Source: Alphaproteobacteria bacterium (lineage in GTDB: Bacteria > Pseudomonadota > Alphaproteobacteria > CAAGCB01 > CAG-977). Taken from it: a DNA stretch of 39,869 nt. Below are positions 23,700 to 32,213 of the stretch, piece after piece. The stretch spans positions 1 through 39,869 of the forward strand of contig CAAGCB010000031.1 of assembly GCA_900768185.1 (NCBI GenBank). The letters are read 5' to 3'. The notes under the pieces were generated by a model that saw only the letters and a list, made by a program, of their open reading frames with translations, did no database searches and was not told the DNA's origin. Position 1 is the first letter of the stretch. The number at the start of each line of letters is the position of its first letter. Both the position numbers and the translations under genes were made by a program.

Positions 23700-24994
23700 C
23701 GGAAAAAACGGTCAGGCTGGAATACGGCGGCGGAACGGTCGAACTGCCGGTATTGTGTTCCGCTACGGGTGAAATGTGCGTCGACATTACGGAATTGCGC
23801 GCGAAAACGGGGTTGACGACGTTCGATCCCGGATTGGGCAACACCGCGTCATGCGCCAGTAAAATCACCTATGTGAACGGGGAAAGGGGAATCTTGCGCT
23901 ATCGGGGAATCCCGATTGAAACCGTCGCGGAAAAAATGACGTTCGTCGAAACGGCATGGCTGCTGATTTACGGACGTTTGCCGACCAAAGCGGAAATGAA
24001 GGCGTTCAGCGCCCGTTTGACGAACAACGAATTGCTGCACGAAGGACTGCTGCATCACTTCGACGCTTTCCCGCCGAACGGACAGCCGATGTCGATTTTG
24101 TCGGCGGTCGTCAATTCGCTGATTTGCTATTCCCCAGAAATCATGGAAACGGCGGACGAGGAAGCCATGCGAAACGCCGTCGCCGCCATTATTTCCAAAG
24201 TGCGAACGATTGCCGCCTTTTCGTACCGCAAGGCGATGGGCTTGCCGTTCGTCTATCCCGATCCCGCGCGCAGCTACTGCGACAATTTCCTGCATATGAT
24301 GTTTTCCATTCCGCACAAGCCGCATCAGCCGACGCCCGAAGCCGTCAGGGCGCTGAACCTGTTTCTGACGTTGCACGCCGATCATGAACAAAATTGCTCC
24401 ACGTCGACGGTGCGAATCGTCGGGTCGGCTGAAACAAACCTGTTTTCGTCGGTCGCGTCCGGCATTTGCGCCTTGTGGGGGAAGTTGCACGGCGGGGCGA
24501 ATGTCGCCGTGTTCGAAATGTTGTCCCGATTGGCAAAAGGCGATGAAAGCGTTGAAGACTTTGTCGAACGCGTCAAGCAAAAGCGGACGCGTCTGATGGG
24601 ATTCGGACACCGCGTTTATAAAACGTTCGATCCGCGCGCCAAAATTTTAAAAAAGGCGGTGTTTGATTTGATCGGCAGCGAACGCATCGAAAACGATCCC
24701 TTGATCGATATCGCGCTGAAACTGGAAAACGCCGCGCTGAACGACGATTATTTCAAAGAACGCCACTTGTATCCGAACGTCGATTTTTATTCGGGCATGA
24801 TTTTGCGGGCGTTGCGGATTCCGCTGAACATGTACACGGTGATGTTCGCCATCGGCAGAATACCGGGGTGGATCGCCCATTGGCGCGAGGGAAACGAGGG
24901 CGCGCCGCGCCTGACCCGTCCGCGTCAGCTGTACACGGGGGCGGTGGAAACGCCTTTCGTGCCGATCGAGCTGCGTCCCGACGAAGAAATGTGA
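23696..24994 (+). CDS. gltA: Citrate synthase
   Basis: A 432-residue type II citrate synthase condensing acetyl-CoA with oxaloacetate. The active-site residues are in place: His227 and His230 in LHADHEQNCST, His265 in KLHGGANVAV, His305 in GFGHRVYK and Asp363 in NVDFYSG. The N-terminal domain (CVDITELRAKTGLTTFDPG, then LRYRGIPIETVAE) is typical of Gram-negative hexameric enzymes, which may be inhibited by NADH. The length equals E. coli GltA within a few residues. Its ATG overlaps the dehydrogenase stop (ATGA), so expression is coupled. A Fic-MerR gene follows after 13 bases, with no terminator between. Confidence 0.96.
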   Translation: MTEKTVRLEYGGGTVELPVLCSATGEMCVDITELRAKTGLTTFDPGLGNTASCASKITYVNGERGILRYRGIPIETVAEKMTFVETAWLLIYGRLPTKAEMKAFSARLTNNELLHEGLLHHFDAFPPNGQPMSILSAVVNSLICYSPEIMETADEEAMRNAVAAIISKVRTIAAFSYRKAMGLPFVYPDPARSYCDNFLHMMFSIPHKPHQPTPEAVRALNLFLTLHADHEQNCSTSTVRIVGSAETNLFSSVASGICALWGKLHGGANVAVFEMLSRLAKGDESVEDFVERVKQKRTRLMGFGHRVYKTFDPRAKILKKAVFDLIGSERIENDPLIDIALKLENAALNDDYFKERHLYPNVDFYSGMILRALRIPLNMYTVMFAIGRIPGWIAHWREGNEGAPRLTRPRQLYTGAVETPFVPIELRPDEEM

Positions 24995-25007
24995 AGGAAG
25001 AAACGCC

Positions 25008-25997
25008 ATGACATACGAAGAATTGACTCCCATCAAAGCCGAACTGGACAAACTGCCGAAGCTGACGGACGACATCAAAGAGGAACTGCGTAAAAAAGTC
25101 GAACTGGAAAGCACTTACGTCAGTTGCTGTCTGGACGGCGCGACATTCACGCGCAAGGAAACGGCGCGCGTCCTGTATGGCGACGAAACGGTCGACAAGC
25201 ATTCCCTGACCGAACACATCAAAGTTTTGAATGCGGCGAAAGCCTTTGAAATGATTTCGGAAACGGCGTCGCGCATCAACCGTCAGATCGACGACAACGA
25301 TGTGAAAAACATTCACCGCGTCGTCGCGCGCAATCTGGACGACAAAAACGGCGGCATGTACCGCGGAATAAAGCGCGTCTTTCCCGTCGGAACGCACGAA
25401 ATGCCCGATTCCGTGACCGTTCAGCGTAAAATGAACGAAGTGGGCATGTGGCTGTTCACCGCGCACACGTTGCACCCCGTCGCGCTGGCGGCGGAGGCGC
25501 ATTTGCGCCTGATGTCGATTCTGCCGTTCGCAATCGGAAACGGCTGTACGGCGCGGTGCATGATGAATCTGATTTTAATGCGGCACGGCTATCCGCCCGC
25601 GCTGTTTTCCAGACGCGAGAAAAAAGAATACTGGACGACGCTGGAAAACGCGATTTTCAAAAACGACCGCGCGGGGTACGACCGGCTGATTTGCCGCACC
25701 GTGCACCGGACGTTGGAAATGTATATTCGCGCGGCGCAACGGCACGATTACGCGGAAGTCGATCGCGATCCCTACTATATGCGTATCGGTCAGCTGGCGA
25801 AAGAATCGGGCGAACGCGTGTCCACCCTGCGCTATTGGACGGGGTTGGGGTTGTTGGAAACGGCGGGGAAAACGTCGGCGGACTACACGCTTTATTCGTC
25901 GGAAATCCTGCCGCGGATAAAACGGGTGAACGAATTGAAGAACCAGCGTTTCACGCTGGACGAAATCCGCCTGAAACTGCAAGAGGATCCGCTATGA
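25008..25997 (+). CDS. Degenerate Fic-domain protein fused to a MerR-type DNA-binding domain
   Basis: A 329-residue two-part protein. Residues about 30-245 form a Fic domain; residues 258-329 are a MerR-type winged HTH (MRIGQLAKESGERVSTLRYW, then GLGLLE, YTLYSSEILPRIKRV and FTLDEIRLKL). Active Fic enzymes carry HPFx(D/E)GNGRxxR and transfer AMP to proteins. Here the signature reads LPFAIGNGCTAR (172-183): catalytic His is Leu172, the acidic metal ligand is Ile176 and the first Arg is Cys180, while GNG and the last Arg remain. The inhibitory helix motif (S/T)xxxE(G/N) appears as SCCLDG (39-44) with Asp for Glu. AMP transfer is therefore unlikely and a ligand-sensing regulator is inferred. It lies 13 bases after gltA and overlaps the peptidase gene as ATGA. 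Confidence 0.82.
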   Translation: MTYEELTPIKAELDKLPKLTDDIKEELRKKVELESTYVSCCLDGATFTRKETARVLYGDETVDKHSLTEHIKVLNAAKAFEMISETASRINRQIDDNDVKNIHRVVARNLDDKNGGMYRGIKRVFPVGTHEMPDSVTVQRKMNEVGMWLFTAHTLHPVALAAEAHLRLMSILPFAIGNGCTARCMMNLILMRHGYPPALFSRREKKEYWTTLENAIFKNDRAGYDRLICRTVHRTLEMYIRAAQRHDYAEVDRDPYYMRIGQLAKESGERVSTLRYWTGLGLLETAGKTSADYTLYSSEILPRIKRVNELKNQRFTLDEIRLKLQEDPL

Positions 25998-27478
25998 AAA
26001 ACAACGATTACGCCGAACTGGAACAACGGTTCGCCGAAATTTCGAAACTGGACGGCGTTTGCGCTTTGATCGGGTGGGACGCCCGAGTCTGCGCCCCTTC
26101 CGCCGCGACGGAGGATCAGGGGGAACAAATGGCGATGCTGTCGCGGCTTCGTCACGAAATTTTAACGCGCGACGATTGGGACGTTTTGTTTGAACGGCTG
26201 GAAAAAAACAACGATTCGGACGATTGGCGGCGCGCGAACGTCCGCGAAGCCAAACGCGAACGGGAATTGGAAAGCGCGTTGCCCGACGATCTGGTCGCCC
26301 GTTCCGCCGTCGCGTCCAATCGCGGACAAAGCGTTTGGACGAAAGCCAAAGCCGAAAACGATTTCAAAACGTTCGCCCCGTGTCTGAAAGAGCTGGTCGC
26401 CATTGCGCGCGAAACCGCCGTTTGTATCGGCGAACGGACAAAAGCCGCGCCTTACGACGCTTTGCTGGAAATGTTCCAGCCCGGTATGAACGTCGCCAAA
26501 CTGGACGTCTTGTTCGCCGAATTGAAAGGTTTTTTGCCCGATTTCATCGAAAATGTCCGTCTGCGCCAGAAAAAAGCCCCCGAACCGTTCGGGGATTCCT
26601 ATCCGGTCGAAAAACAGACGGCGTTTTGCGGGGAATTGATGCGGGCGATGGGGTTCGACTTTGACCGCGGGCGTCTGGACATGCGGGATTCCGCCTTTCA
26701 GACCAGTTGCGGGCGCGACGATATGCGCGTCGTCGGACGATTGAGCGAAAACAATCCGCTGCGCACGGTCGCGGCGGTTATGCATGAAACGGGACACGCT
26801 TTGTACGAACAGGGGTTGCCCCGCGAATACATGTCGCAGCCCGTCGGAAAGGCGCTCGGCATGGCGGCGCATGAAAGCCAGTCGCTTTTGATGGAGGGGT
26901 TCGTTTTGCAAAACGACGCCTTCCTGCGATGGCTGTCGGAAAAAATGACGCGATTTTACCATACGGACGAATGTTCTTTCGACCGTTTGAAAAAAATGTC
27001 GCGCCGCGTCGAACCGTCGTTGATTCGAATCGACGCCGACGGCGTCACATATCCTTTGCATGTTATCGTGCGCTATGAACTGGAAAAGGATTTGATCGGC
27101 GGCGCTTTGGACGTTGACGATTTGCCCGAGGCATGGAACGTCAAAATGCGGGAATATCTGGGCGTCGTTCCGAAAACGGACGCCGAAGGGTGTTTGCAGG
27201 ACATTCATTGGGCGGCTGGCAGTTTCGGCTATTTTCCCGATTATACCGTCGGGGCGGTCGCCGCCGCGCAGTTTTTCGCCGCCGCGCGCGCAGCCGTTCC
27301 CGATTTGGACGAACGGTTGGGCAAGGGCGACTTTTCCGCACTGAAAACGTGGCTGAACAACAACGTTCACGCTTTGGGGTCAAAGTTCGTTTTTGACGAA
27401 TGGATCCGCCGCGCGACGGGGACGGAACTGTCGGCTCGCGCGTTCAAGGACGCTTTGCGCGAACGCTACGGCGTTTGA
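25994..27478 (+). CDS. M32-family metallocarboxypeptidase (Taq type)
   Basis: A 494-residue cytoplasmic zinc carboxypeptidase releasing C-terminal residues from peptides. The catalytic HEXXH is HETGH (His264-His268), followed by the third-ligand region HESQSLLME (Glu294). Other family segments are present: LIGWDARVCAPSAATEDQ near the N-terminus, IRIDADGVTYPLHVIVRYELEKDL and the DIHWAAGSFGYFPDYTVG block. The length is normal for the family (about 500). The frame is open far upstream, but the start is ATG 25994, which overlaps the Fic-MerR stop and follows AAGAGG. It is the last gene of the operon that begins with acnB. Any link to TCA metabolism (amino acid supply from peptides) is inference. 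Confidence 0.93.
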   Translation: MKNNDYAELEQRFAEISKLDGVCALIGWDARVCAPSAATEDQGEQMAMLSRLRHEILTRDDWDVLFERLEKNNDSDDWRRANVREAKRERELESALPDDLVARSAVASNRGQSVWTKAKAENDFKTFAPCLKELVAIARETAVCIGERTKAAPYDALLEMFQPGMNVAKLDVLFAELKGFLPDFIENVRLRQKKAPEPFGDSYPVEKQTAFCGELMRAMGFDFDRGRLDMRDSAFQTSCGRDDMRVVGRLSENNPLRTVAAVMHETGHALYEQGLPREYMSQPVGKALGMAAHESQSLLMEGFVLQNDAFLRWLSEKMTRFYHTDECSFDRLKKMSRRVEPSLIRIDADGVTYPLHVIVRYELEKDLIGGALDVDDLPEAWNVKMREYLGVVPKTDAEGCLQDIHWAAGSFGYFPDYTVGAVAAAQFFAAARAAVPDLDERLGKGDFSALKTWLNNNVHALGSKFVFDEWIRRATGTELSARAFKDALRERYGV

Positions 27479-27575
27479 AAAGTCGAAAGGCGAAAATGCT
27501 TTTTTTTGTTTTATTCGGCGATGATTCAAGGTAAAACGGTAACAGAGATTATCAGTTGGCGGAATTGATTCTGAA

Positions 27576-28742
27576 ATGAAAAAATCCGAAAAATGCGGGC
27601 TGTTGCCCGTCGGTATGACCGATGTCCTGCCCCCCGACGCGTTTTGTCGGGAAAAAGCCGTCGAAACGGTCGTCGGCGTGTTTCAAAGTTGCGGATACGA
27701 TCGGGTTTGTCCGCCGTTGTTGGAGTTCGAAGAAACGCTTGCCGGCGCGAAATGCGGCGATCTGTCGAATCAGACGTTCCGCGTGACCGATCCCGTTTCG
27801 GGAAAAATCATGGGAGTGCGCGCCGATATGACGCCGCAAATCGGCAGAATCGCCGTGACGCGCCTGAAAGAAGAACCTCGTCCGTTGCGTTTGGCGTATG
27901 CGGGCGACGTGGTGCGCATGTTTCCGACGACGCTGAACCCCGCGCGTCAGGTGTTGCAGGTCGGCGCGGAGCTGATCGGCGTTGATTGCGTTCACGCCGA
28001 CGCTGAAATCGTTTTGCTGGCGGCGGAGGCTTTGCGGACGGCGGGCGTCGATTCTTTCGTCGTCGATTTAAATCTGCCGACGCTGATGCCCGCTTTGCAA
28101 AAGGCGTTCGACATTGACGGCGGCGAAGCGGAGGCGTTGACGGATTTACTGAATCAAAAGGATTTCGCCGCGGCGGATTCGCTGCTGAAATCGATGGGCA
28201 AGGCGGCGCGCGCGGCTGAACCGCTGTTCGCGGCACTGTTTGACGCGTTCGGGCAAAGCGACCGCGTGCTGAATGTTTTAAAATCGCTTGATTTGCCCGA
28301 GGAGGCGGCGGCGGAACGCGCGCGCCTGATCGCCGTCGCGGATTTGATTAAACGCGAAGCCCCCGAATTGGATTTGACCGTTGACGTTTTGGAAAACCGC
28401 GGTTTTGAATACCATTGCGGCGTGTGCTTTTCGATTTTCGGCGAAAAAGGCGGGCGCGAACTGGGACGCGGCGGACGCTATATCGCCGGGACGGACGGGG
28501 CTTTGGGCGAACCCGCCGTCGGCGTGACGCTGTTTATGACCGATATTTTAAACGCTTTGGAAAACGCGGTTTCCAAACAAAAAGTTTTCGTTCCTTTCGG
28601 CGTTTCCTACGCGCAGGCGGCGGATTTGCGCGCGAAAGGATATGTGACCGTTTGCGGGCTGAAACCCGAAGACGGACGCAAAGCGGCGCGGCGGTTGGCT
28701 TGCGACCGTATTTTTACGGGCGGCGAAGTGTTGCCGCTGTAA
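27576..28742 (+). CDS. hisZ: ATP phosphoribosyltransferase regulatory subunit
   Basis: A 388-residue protein with the class II histidyl-tRNA synthetase-like fold but lacking a synthetase's anticodon domain, as in HisZ. Segments GLLPVGMTDVLPPDAF, FRVTDPVSGKIMGVRADMTP and RYIAGTDGALGEPAVGVTL match the family. HisZ joins the short form of HisG to make the first enzyme of histidine synthesis and gives feedback inhibition by histidine. No hisG is in the window, so the partner must be encoded elsewhere. The ribosome site is poor (the nearest purine run, GGCGGAA, is 15 bases upstream), so initiation may be weak. It is followed by purA after 24 bases, a pairing seen in other Proteobacteria. An alternative call, HisS, is excluded by length and altered motifs. 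Confidence 0.87.
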   Translation: MKKSEKCGLLPVGMTDVLPPDAFCREKAVETVVGVFQSCGYDRVCPPLLEFEETLAGAKCGDLSNQTFRVTDPVSGKIMGVRADMTPQIGRIAVTRLKEEPRPLRLAYAGDVVRMFPTTLNPARQVLQVGAELIGVDCVHADAEIVLLAAEALRTAGVDSFVVDLNLPTLMPALQKAFDIDGGEAEALTDLLNQKDFAAADSLLKSMGKAARAAEPLFAALFDAFGQSDRVLNVLKSLDLPEEAAAERARLIAVADLIKREAPELDLTVDVLENRGFEYHCGVCFSIFGEKGGRELGRGGRYIAGTDGALGEPAVGVTLFMTDILNALENAVSKQKVFVPFGVSYAQAADLRAKGYVTVCGLKPEDGRKAARRLACDRIFTGGEVLPL

Positions 28743-28766
28743 CTTCATCTGACAGGAGCATCTGTA

Positions 28767-30056
28767 ATGACCAATATCGTAATCATCGGCGCGCAGTGGG
28801 GCGACGAAGGCAAAGGGAAAATCGTCGATCTGATGAGCGAAAAAGCCGACGTCGTCGTCCGTTTCCAAGGCGGAAACAACGCGGGACACACGCTGGTCGT
28901 GGACGGCGTGACGTATAAACTGTCCCTGTTGCCGTCGGGCATCGTGCGCGGCAAGCTGTCCGTCGTCGGCAACGGTGTCGTCGTCGATCCGTGGGCGTTG
29001 CGCGACGAAATCGGACGCGTGGCCGCTTTGGGAACGAAAGTCGATCCCGATGTTTTGAAAGTGTCCGATCAGGCAACTTTGATTCTGCCGCTGCACCGCG
29101 AATTGGATCGTATGAGCGAAGAAGCCGCCGGCAAAGGTAAAATCGGCACGACGGGGCGCGGAATCGGTCCCGCGTATCAGGACAAAGTCGGACGCCGCGC
29201 CATTCGCGTCGGCGATTTGGCTGAAAAAGAAACGCTGGAAGCCAAAGTCGACAACCTGCTGTTGTTTCACAACGCCTTGCGCAAAGGCTGGGGACAGCCT
29301 TTGGTCGACAAAGCCGAACTGATGAAACAGCTGGACGAAATCGCCGGATTTATTCTGCCGTTCGCCGTTCCCGCGTGGAAAATCCTGTCCGAAGAAATCA
29401 AACAGGGGAAAAACCTGCTGTTCGAAGGCGCTCAGGCGACCATGCTGGACAACGATTTCGGCACCTATCCGTTCGTGACATCGTCGAATACGATCGCCGG
29501 TCAGGCGGCTGTCGGCGCGGGAGTGGGCATGAAAAACATCGATAAGGTCGTCGGTGTCGTCAAAGCCTATACGACACGCGTCGGCGCCGGTCCGTTCCCG
29601 ACCGAACTGTTTGACGCGGACGGCGATCGCATTCGCGAAATCGGTCGCGAATTCGGAACGGTGACGGGACGCCCGCGCCGTTGCGGCTGGTTCGACGCCG
29701 TTTTGGTGCGTCAGGCCATTCTGGTTAACGGCGTGCAGAATTTGGCGGTGATGAAACTGGACGTTCTGGACGATTTTGATGAAATCAAGATTTGCGTCGG
29801 TTATGAATACAATGGACAAAAACTGGATTACTATCCGATGCAGATGAACGCGCAGGCGTCCGTCAAACCGGTCTATGAAATTCTGCCGGGGTGGAAAACA
29901 TCGACCTTCGGCGTTCGCGAATACGATAAACTGCCCGAAAACGCCAAGAAATACATTTCCCGTTTGGAAGAATTGCTGGGCGTGGAAATCGGCATGATTT
30001 CAACCAGTCCCGAACGCGAAGATACGGTTATCCGTTTAAATCCGTATGAAAAATAA
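28767..30056 (+). CDS. purA: Adenylosuccinate synthetase
   Basis: A 429-residue GTP-dependent enzyme making adenylosuccinate from IMP and aspartate, the first committed step to AMP. The P-loop-like GAQWGDEGKGKIVDL contains the catalytic Asp, and GGNNAGHTLV contains the catalytic His. Further family motifs are GTTGRGIGPAYQDK, EGAQATMLDNDFGTYPFVTS and TGRPRRCGWFDAV. The length is standard. The ribosome site ACAGGAGCATCTGTA is strong. It is probably co-transcribed with hisZ, and transcription ends at the hairpin at 30096-30129. Confidence 0.98.
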   Translation: MTNIVIIGAQWGDEGKGKIVDLMSEKADVVVRFQGGNNAGHTLVVDGVTYKLSLLPSGIVRGKLSVVGNGVVVDPWALRDEIGRVAALGTKVDPDVLKVSDQATLILPLHRELDRMSEEAAGKGKIGTTGRGIGPAYQDKVGRRAIRVGDLAEKETLEAKVDNLLLFHNALRKGWGQPLVDKAELMKQLDEIAGFILPFAVPAWKILSEEIKQGKNLLFEGAQATMLDNDFGTYPFVTSSNTIAGQAAVGAGVGMKNIDKVVGVVKAYTTRVGAGPFPTELFDADGDRIREIGREFGTVTGRPRRCGWFDAVLVRQAILVNGVQNLAVMKLDVLDDFDEIKICVGYEYNGQKLDYYPMQMNAQASVKPVYEILPGWKTSTFGVREYDKLPENAKKYISRLEELLGVEIGMISTSPEREDTVIRLNPYEK

Positions 30057-30095
30057 CGAAAATCCTTTTTATTTTTCGGATTTTATGTAAAATAG

Positions 30096-30129
30096 GGAAA
30101 GGCGCAGAACGTGCCTTTCCATTTTTTTT
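30096..30129 (+). terminator. Strong terminator after purA, close to the next start codon
   Basis: GGAAAGGCGC (30096-30105) pairs with GTGCCTTTCC (30111-30120) through one G-T pair, with an AGAAC loop, followed by eight T residues (30122-30129). The next ATG is only 17 bases beyond the T run. It ends the hisZ-purA transcript and may also act as an attenuator for the following gene. Confidence 0.85.
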
Positions 30130-30146
30130 GGGGACGGAAGAAAACG

Positions 30147-32210
30147 ATGACCGAAAAAAACGAAGATCCCATTAAATCCGAACAGACCTCCGTCGCGTCG
30201 CTGGGGGCGTCTTTGTCGCGGAAAAACTTGTTTTCCGTGGTGAAAAAAAAGTATCGCGTCTATCCCGATCTGCCTCTGCCGTGGTTGGATATGCCGAATG
30301 CCAAGGCTTTTCAGGCAGATGACACGTCGGCGCCCGATCACAAAATTTTCGCGCTGGTCTGCAATCCGGAAATCCCCGTGCGTAAAGATCATATCAAAAG
30401 CCGCGCCGGCGTGAAAATCGAAGGATTGCTGCCGCTGATCGACGCCGGATCGGCGATGTGGCAGGGATTTGACCGCAAAACGATGGTTCTGCTGTATGAA
30501 ATGCCGTTGGGCGGGCGCGTCGTCACGTCGAAAAACACCGGAAAAATCCTGCCCGAGGAGGAAGCCGAAAAAATTTCGCGCTGGATTCGCCCGCTGCTGA
30601 TGGGAATCAACAATTTATCCCTGCGCGGGCTGACGCACAGGGAAATCCGGTTCGACAACATTTTTTATCTGGATATGGAAAAAACCAAGGTCGTTTGGGG
30701 GGATTGCATTTCCTGTCCTCCCGGTTACGACCAGCCGCCCGCGTTCGAAACGATCGAATCGTCGATGTGTTCCCCCGCCGGACGCGGCGACGGCATGACG
30801 TCCGACGACCTTTACGCGTTCGGCGTGACCTTGATTTGTCTGGGACTGGGCTACAACCCCGTTGAGGGATTGTCCGCCGGCGAACTGCTGGAATTGAAAA
30901 TTCACAAAGGGTCTTATGCCACTTTGCTGGGCGAAGAACGCATTTCCCTGAATTTGATCGAACTGTTGCGCGGATTGTTGGTCGACAACGTGAATCAGCG
31001 CTGGGACGTGTCGTCAACTCAGCTGTGGGCTGACGGTCGCCGTTTGACGCCGTTGCAGGCGAAAGTCGTCAAGGCGTCCCAACGTCCGTTTTTGTTCAAT
31101 AACGTCGAATATTATTCCTACCGCACTTTGGCGTACGCTTTTTCCCTAAATCTGGAAGCGGCGGCAGAGGCGATCCGTTCCGAAAAATTCCAGATGTGGC
31201 TGATTCGCGGCTTTGAAGACAAAGGCACCGCTTCCGCCGTTCAAAAATCGATCGATATGGCTTTGGTGCGTTTTTCGACAAAGGAAAAACAGGACGATTT
31301 CTTTGTCGCGCGGACGTGCATGGCGCTGGATCCGTCGGCGCCGTTGCGGGTGCGGGAATGCGCGTTCATGCCGGACGCTTTGGGCATGATGCTGGCGACG
31401 TATGCGAACGATGAAAAAATGCTGAAAACGCTGATCGGTCTGATCGCGACGGGATATTTGGAAAGCTGGTACGAATTTCATGCCGACAGGGTGGCGGAAC
31501 AGCATGTCAAAAGCATGCAGATCACATTGCAAAAACCCGATTTGGGGCAGGGCGTCGAACGGCTGATTTACGATTTGACCGACGGCTTTCCGTGTCAAAG
31601 CCCGCTGATTGTCAAAGACTATGTGGACGAAGTAAAGGATTTGCTGTCGGCTTTGAACGGCGTCGCTAAAAAAATGTCGCCCAAAAATTCGCCGATTGAC
31701 AGGCATATCGCCGCTTTCATCGCCGCCAAGCTCGGAATGAAGCTGGCGGAGCAGTTGCCGATGCTCAATTCGCCGAAGGAAAACGTCGCCGTGCAGGGCA
31801 TGTTGCGGATTTTTTCATTTTTACAGCGCACGTTCGGTCCTGAAAAAGTCTATGATTTCTGCGGGTGGATCGGTGGTTTGGTCACGCCTGTCATCAACAG
31901 TTACCACAACCGCGAAAAACGTCAGCAAATGGAAAAACAGTTGCCCAAAGTCGTTCGCAAAGGCAGTGTTTTGGATATATGCGCTTTGCTGGACGATAAA
32001 AACGAACGCGCCTATGATTTGACATGCTTTGATCAAGCCAAAAAGGAATATCAAAAACTGTCCGACAAAATCGAATCGCTGGACGGAAACCGTGAAAAAC
32101 GCGAAGCGGAAGGGTTGGCTTTGGGGCATCAGGTTTCCGCCGTCATTTCGTTCGGCATCGCCGTTTTAACAATGTTCCTGCTGTTGCTCGGTCAGTTTTT
32201 ACAGAGGTGA
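30147..32210 (+). CDS. Membrane-anchored protein kinase-like protein, probable pseudokinase
   Basis: A 687-residue protein with a kinase-like domain in roughly the first 330 residues, a long helical region, and one C-terminal membrane helix (about 662-682, AVISFGIAVLTMFLLLLGQF). The catalytic loop reads HREIRFDN (His164-Asn171) in place of HRDxKxxN, and the DFG position reads DCI (Asp186-Ile188). A later SDDLYAFGVTLICLGLG segment matches the conserved helix F region. No glycine-rich loop or clear ATP-binding Lys is seen at the N-terminus. Catalysis is doubtful, so a scaffold or regulator is more likely. The start ATG 30147 follows GGGGACGGAAG; an upstream GTG at 30111 falls inside the terminator stem. 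A small membrane-protein gene follows after three bases. Confidence 0.75.
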   Translation: MTEKNEDPIKSEQTSVASLGASLSRKNLFSVVKKKYRVYPDLPLPWLDMPNAKAFQADDTSAPDHKIFALVCNPEIPVRKDHIKSRAGVKIEGLLPLIDAGSAMWQGFDRKTMVLLYEMPLGGRVVTSKNTGKILPEEEAEKISRWIRPLLMGINNLSLRGLTHREIRFDNIFYLDMEKTKVVWGDCISCPPGYDQPPAFETIESSMCSPAGRGDGMTSDDLYAFGVTLICLGLGYNPVEGLSAGELLELKIHKGSYATLLGEERISLNLIELLRGLLVDNVNQRWDVSSTQLWADGRRLTPLQAKVVKASQRPFLFNNVEYYSYRTLAYAFSLNLEAAAEAIRSEKFQMWLIRGFEDKGTASAVQKSIDMALVRFSTKEKQDDFFVARTCMALDPSAPLRVRECAFMPDALGMMLATYANDEKMLKTLIGLIATGYLESWYEFHADRVAEQHVKSMQITLQKPDLGQGVERLIYDLTDGFPCQSPLIVKDYVDEVKDLLSALNGVAKKMSPKNSPIDRHIAAFIAAKLGMKLAEQLPMLNSPKENVAVQGMLRIFSFLQRTFGPEKVYDFCGWIGGLVTPVINSYHNREKRQQMEKQLPKVVRKGSVLDICALLDDKNERAYDLTCFDQAKKEYQKLSDKIESLDGNREKREAEGLALGHQVSAVISFGIAVLTMFLLLLGQFLQR

Positions 32211-32213
32211 TCC

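Noticed and set aside
25008..25257. A toxin-antitoxin reading of the Fic gene
   Set aside because: There is no small antitoxin gene beside it, the catalytic motif is lost, and it is embedded in a metabolic operon.
25448..25993. N-terminal extension of the M32 peptidase frame into the Fic-MerR gene
   Set aside because: The extension overlaps the Fic-MerR gene in another frame, is Arg-rich shadow sequence, and the family N-terminus begins at the ATG 25994.
27479..27575. A histidine leader peptide or attenuator before hisZ
   Set aside because: No run of His codons and no terminator/antiterminator hairpins are visible in this interval.
26162..29819. Long antisense frames opposite the M32 carboxypeptidase, hisZ and purA genes
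   Set aside because: The sense frames carry complete, well-known families with active-site motifs; the antisense products look like composition shadows.
30111..30146. Upstream GTG start for the kinase-like gene
   Set aside because: It lies inside the purA terminator stem; the ATG at 30147 has a good ribosome site.
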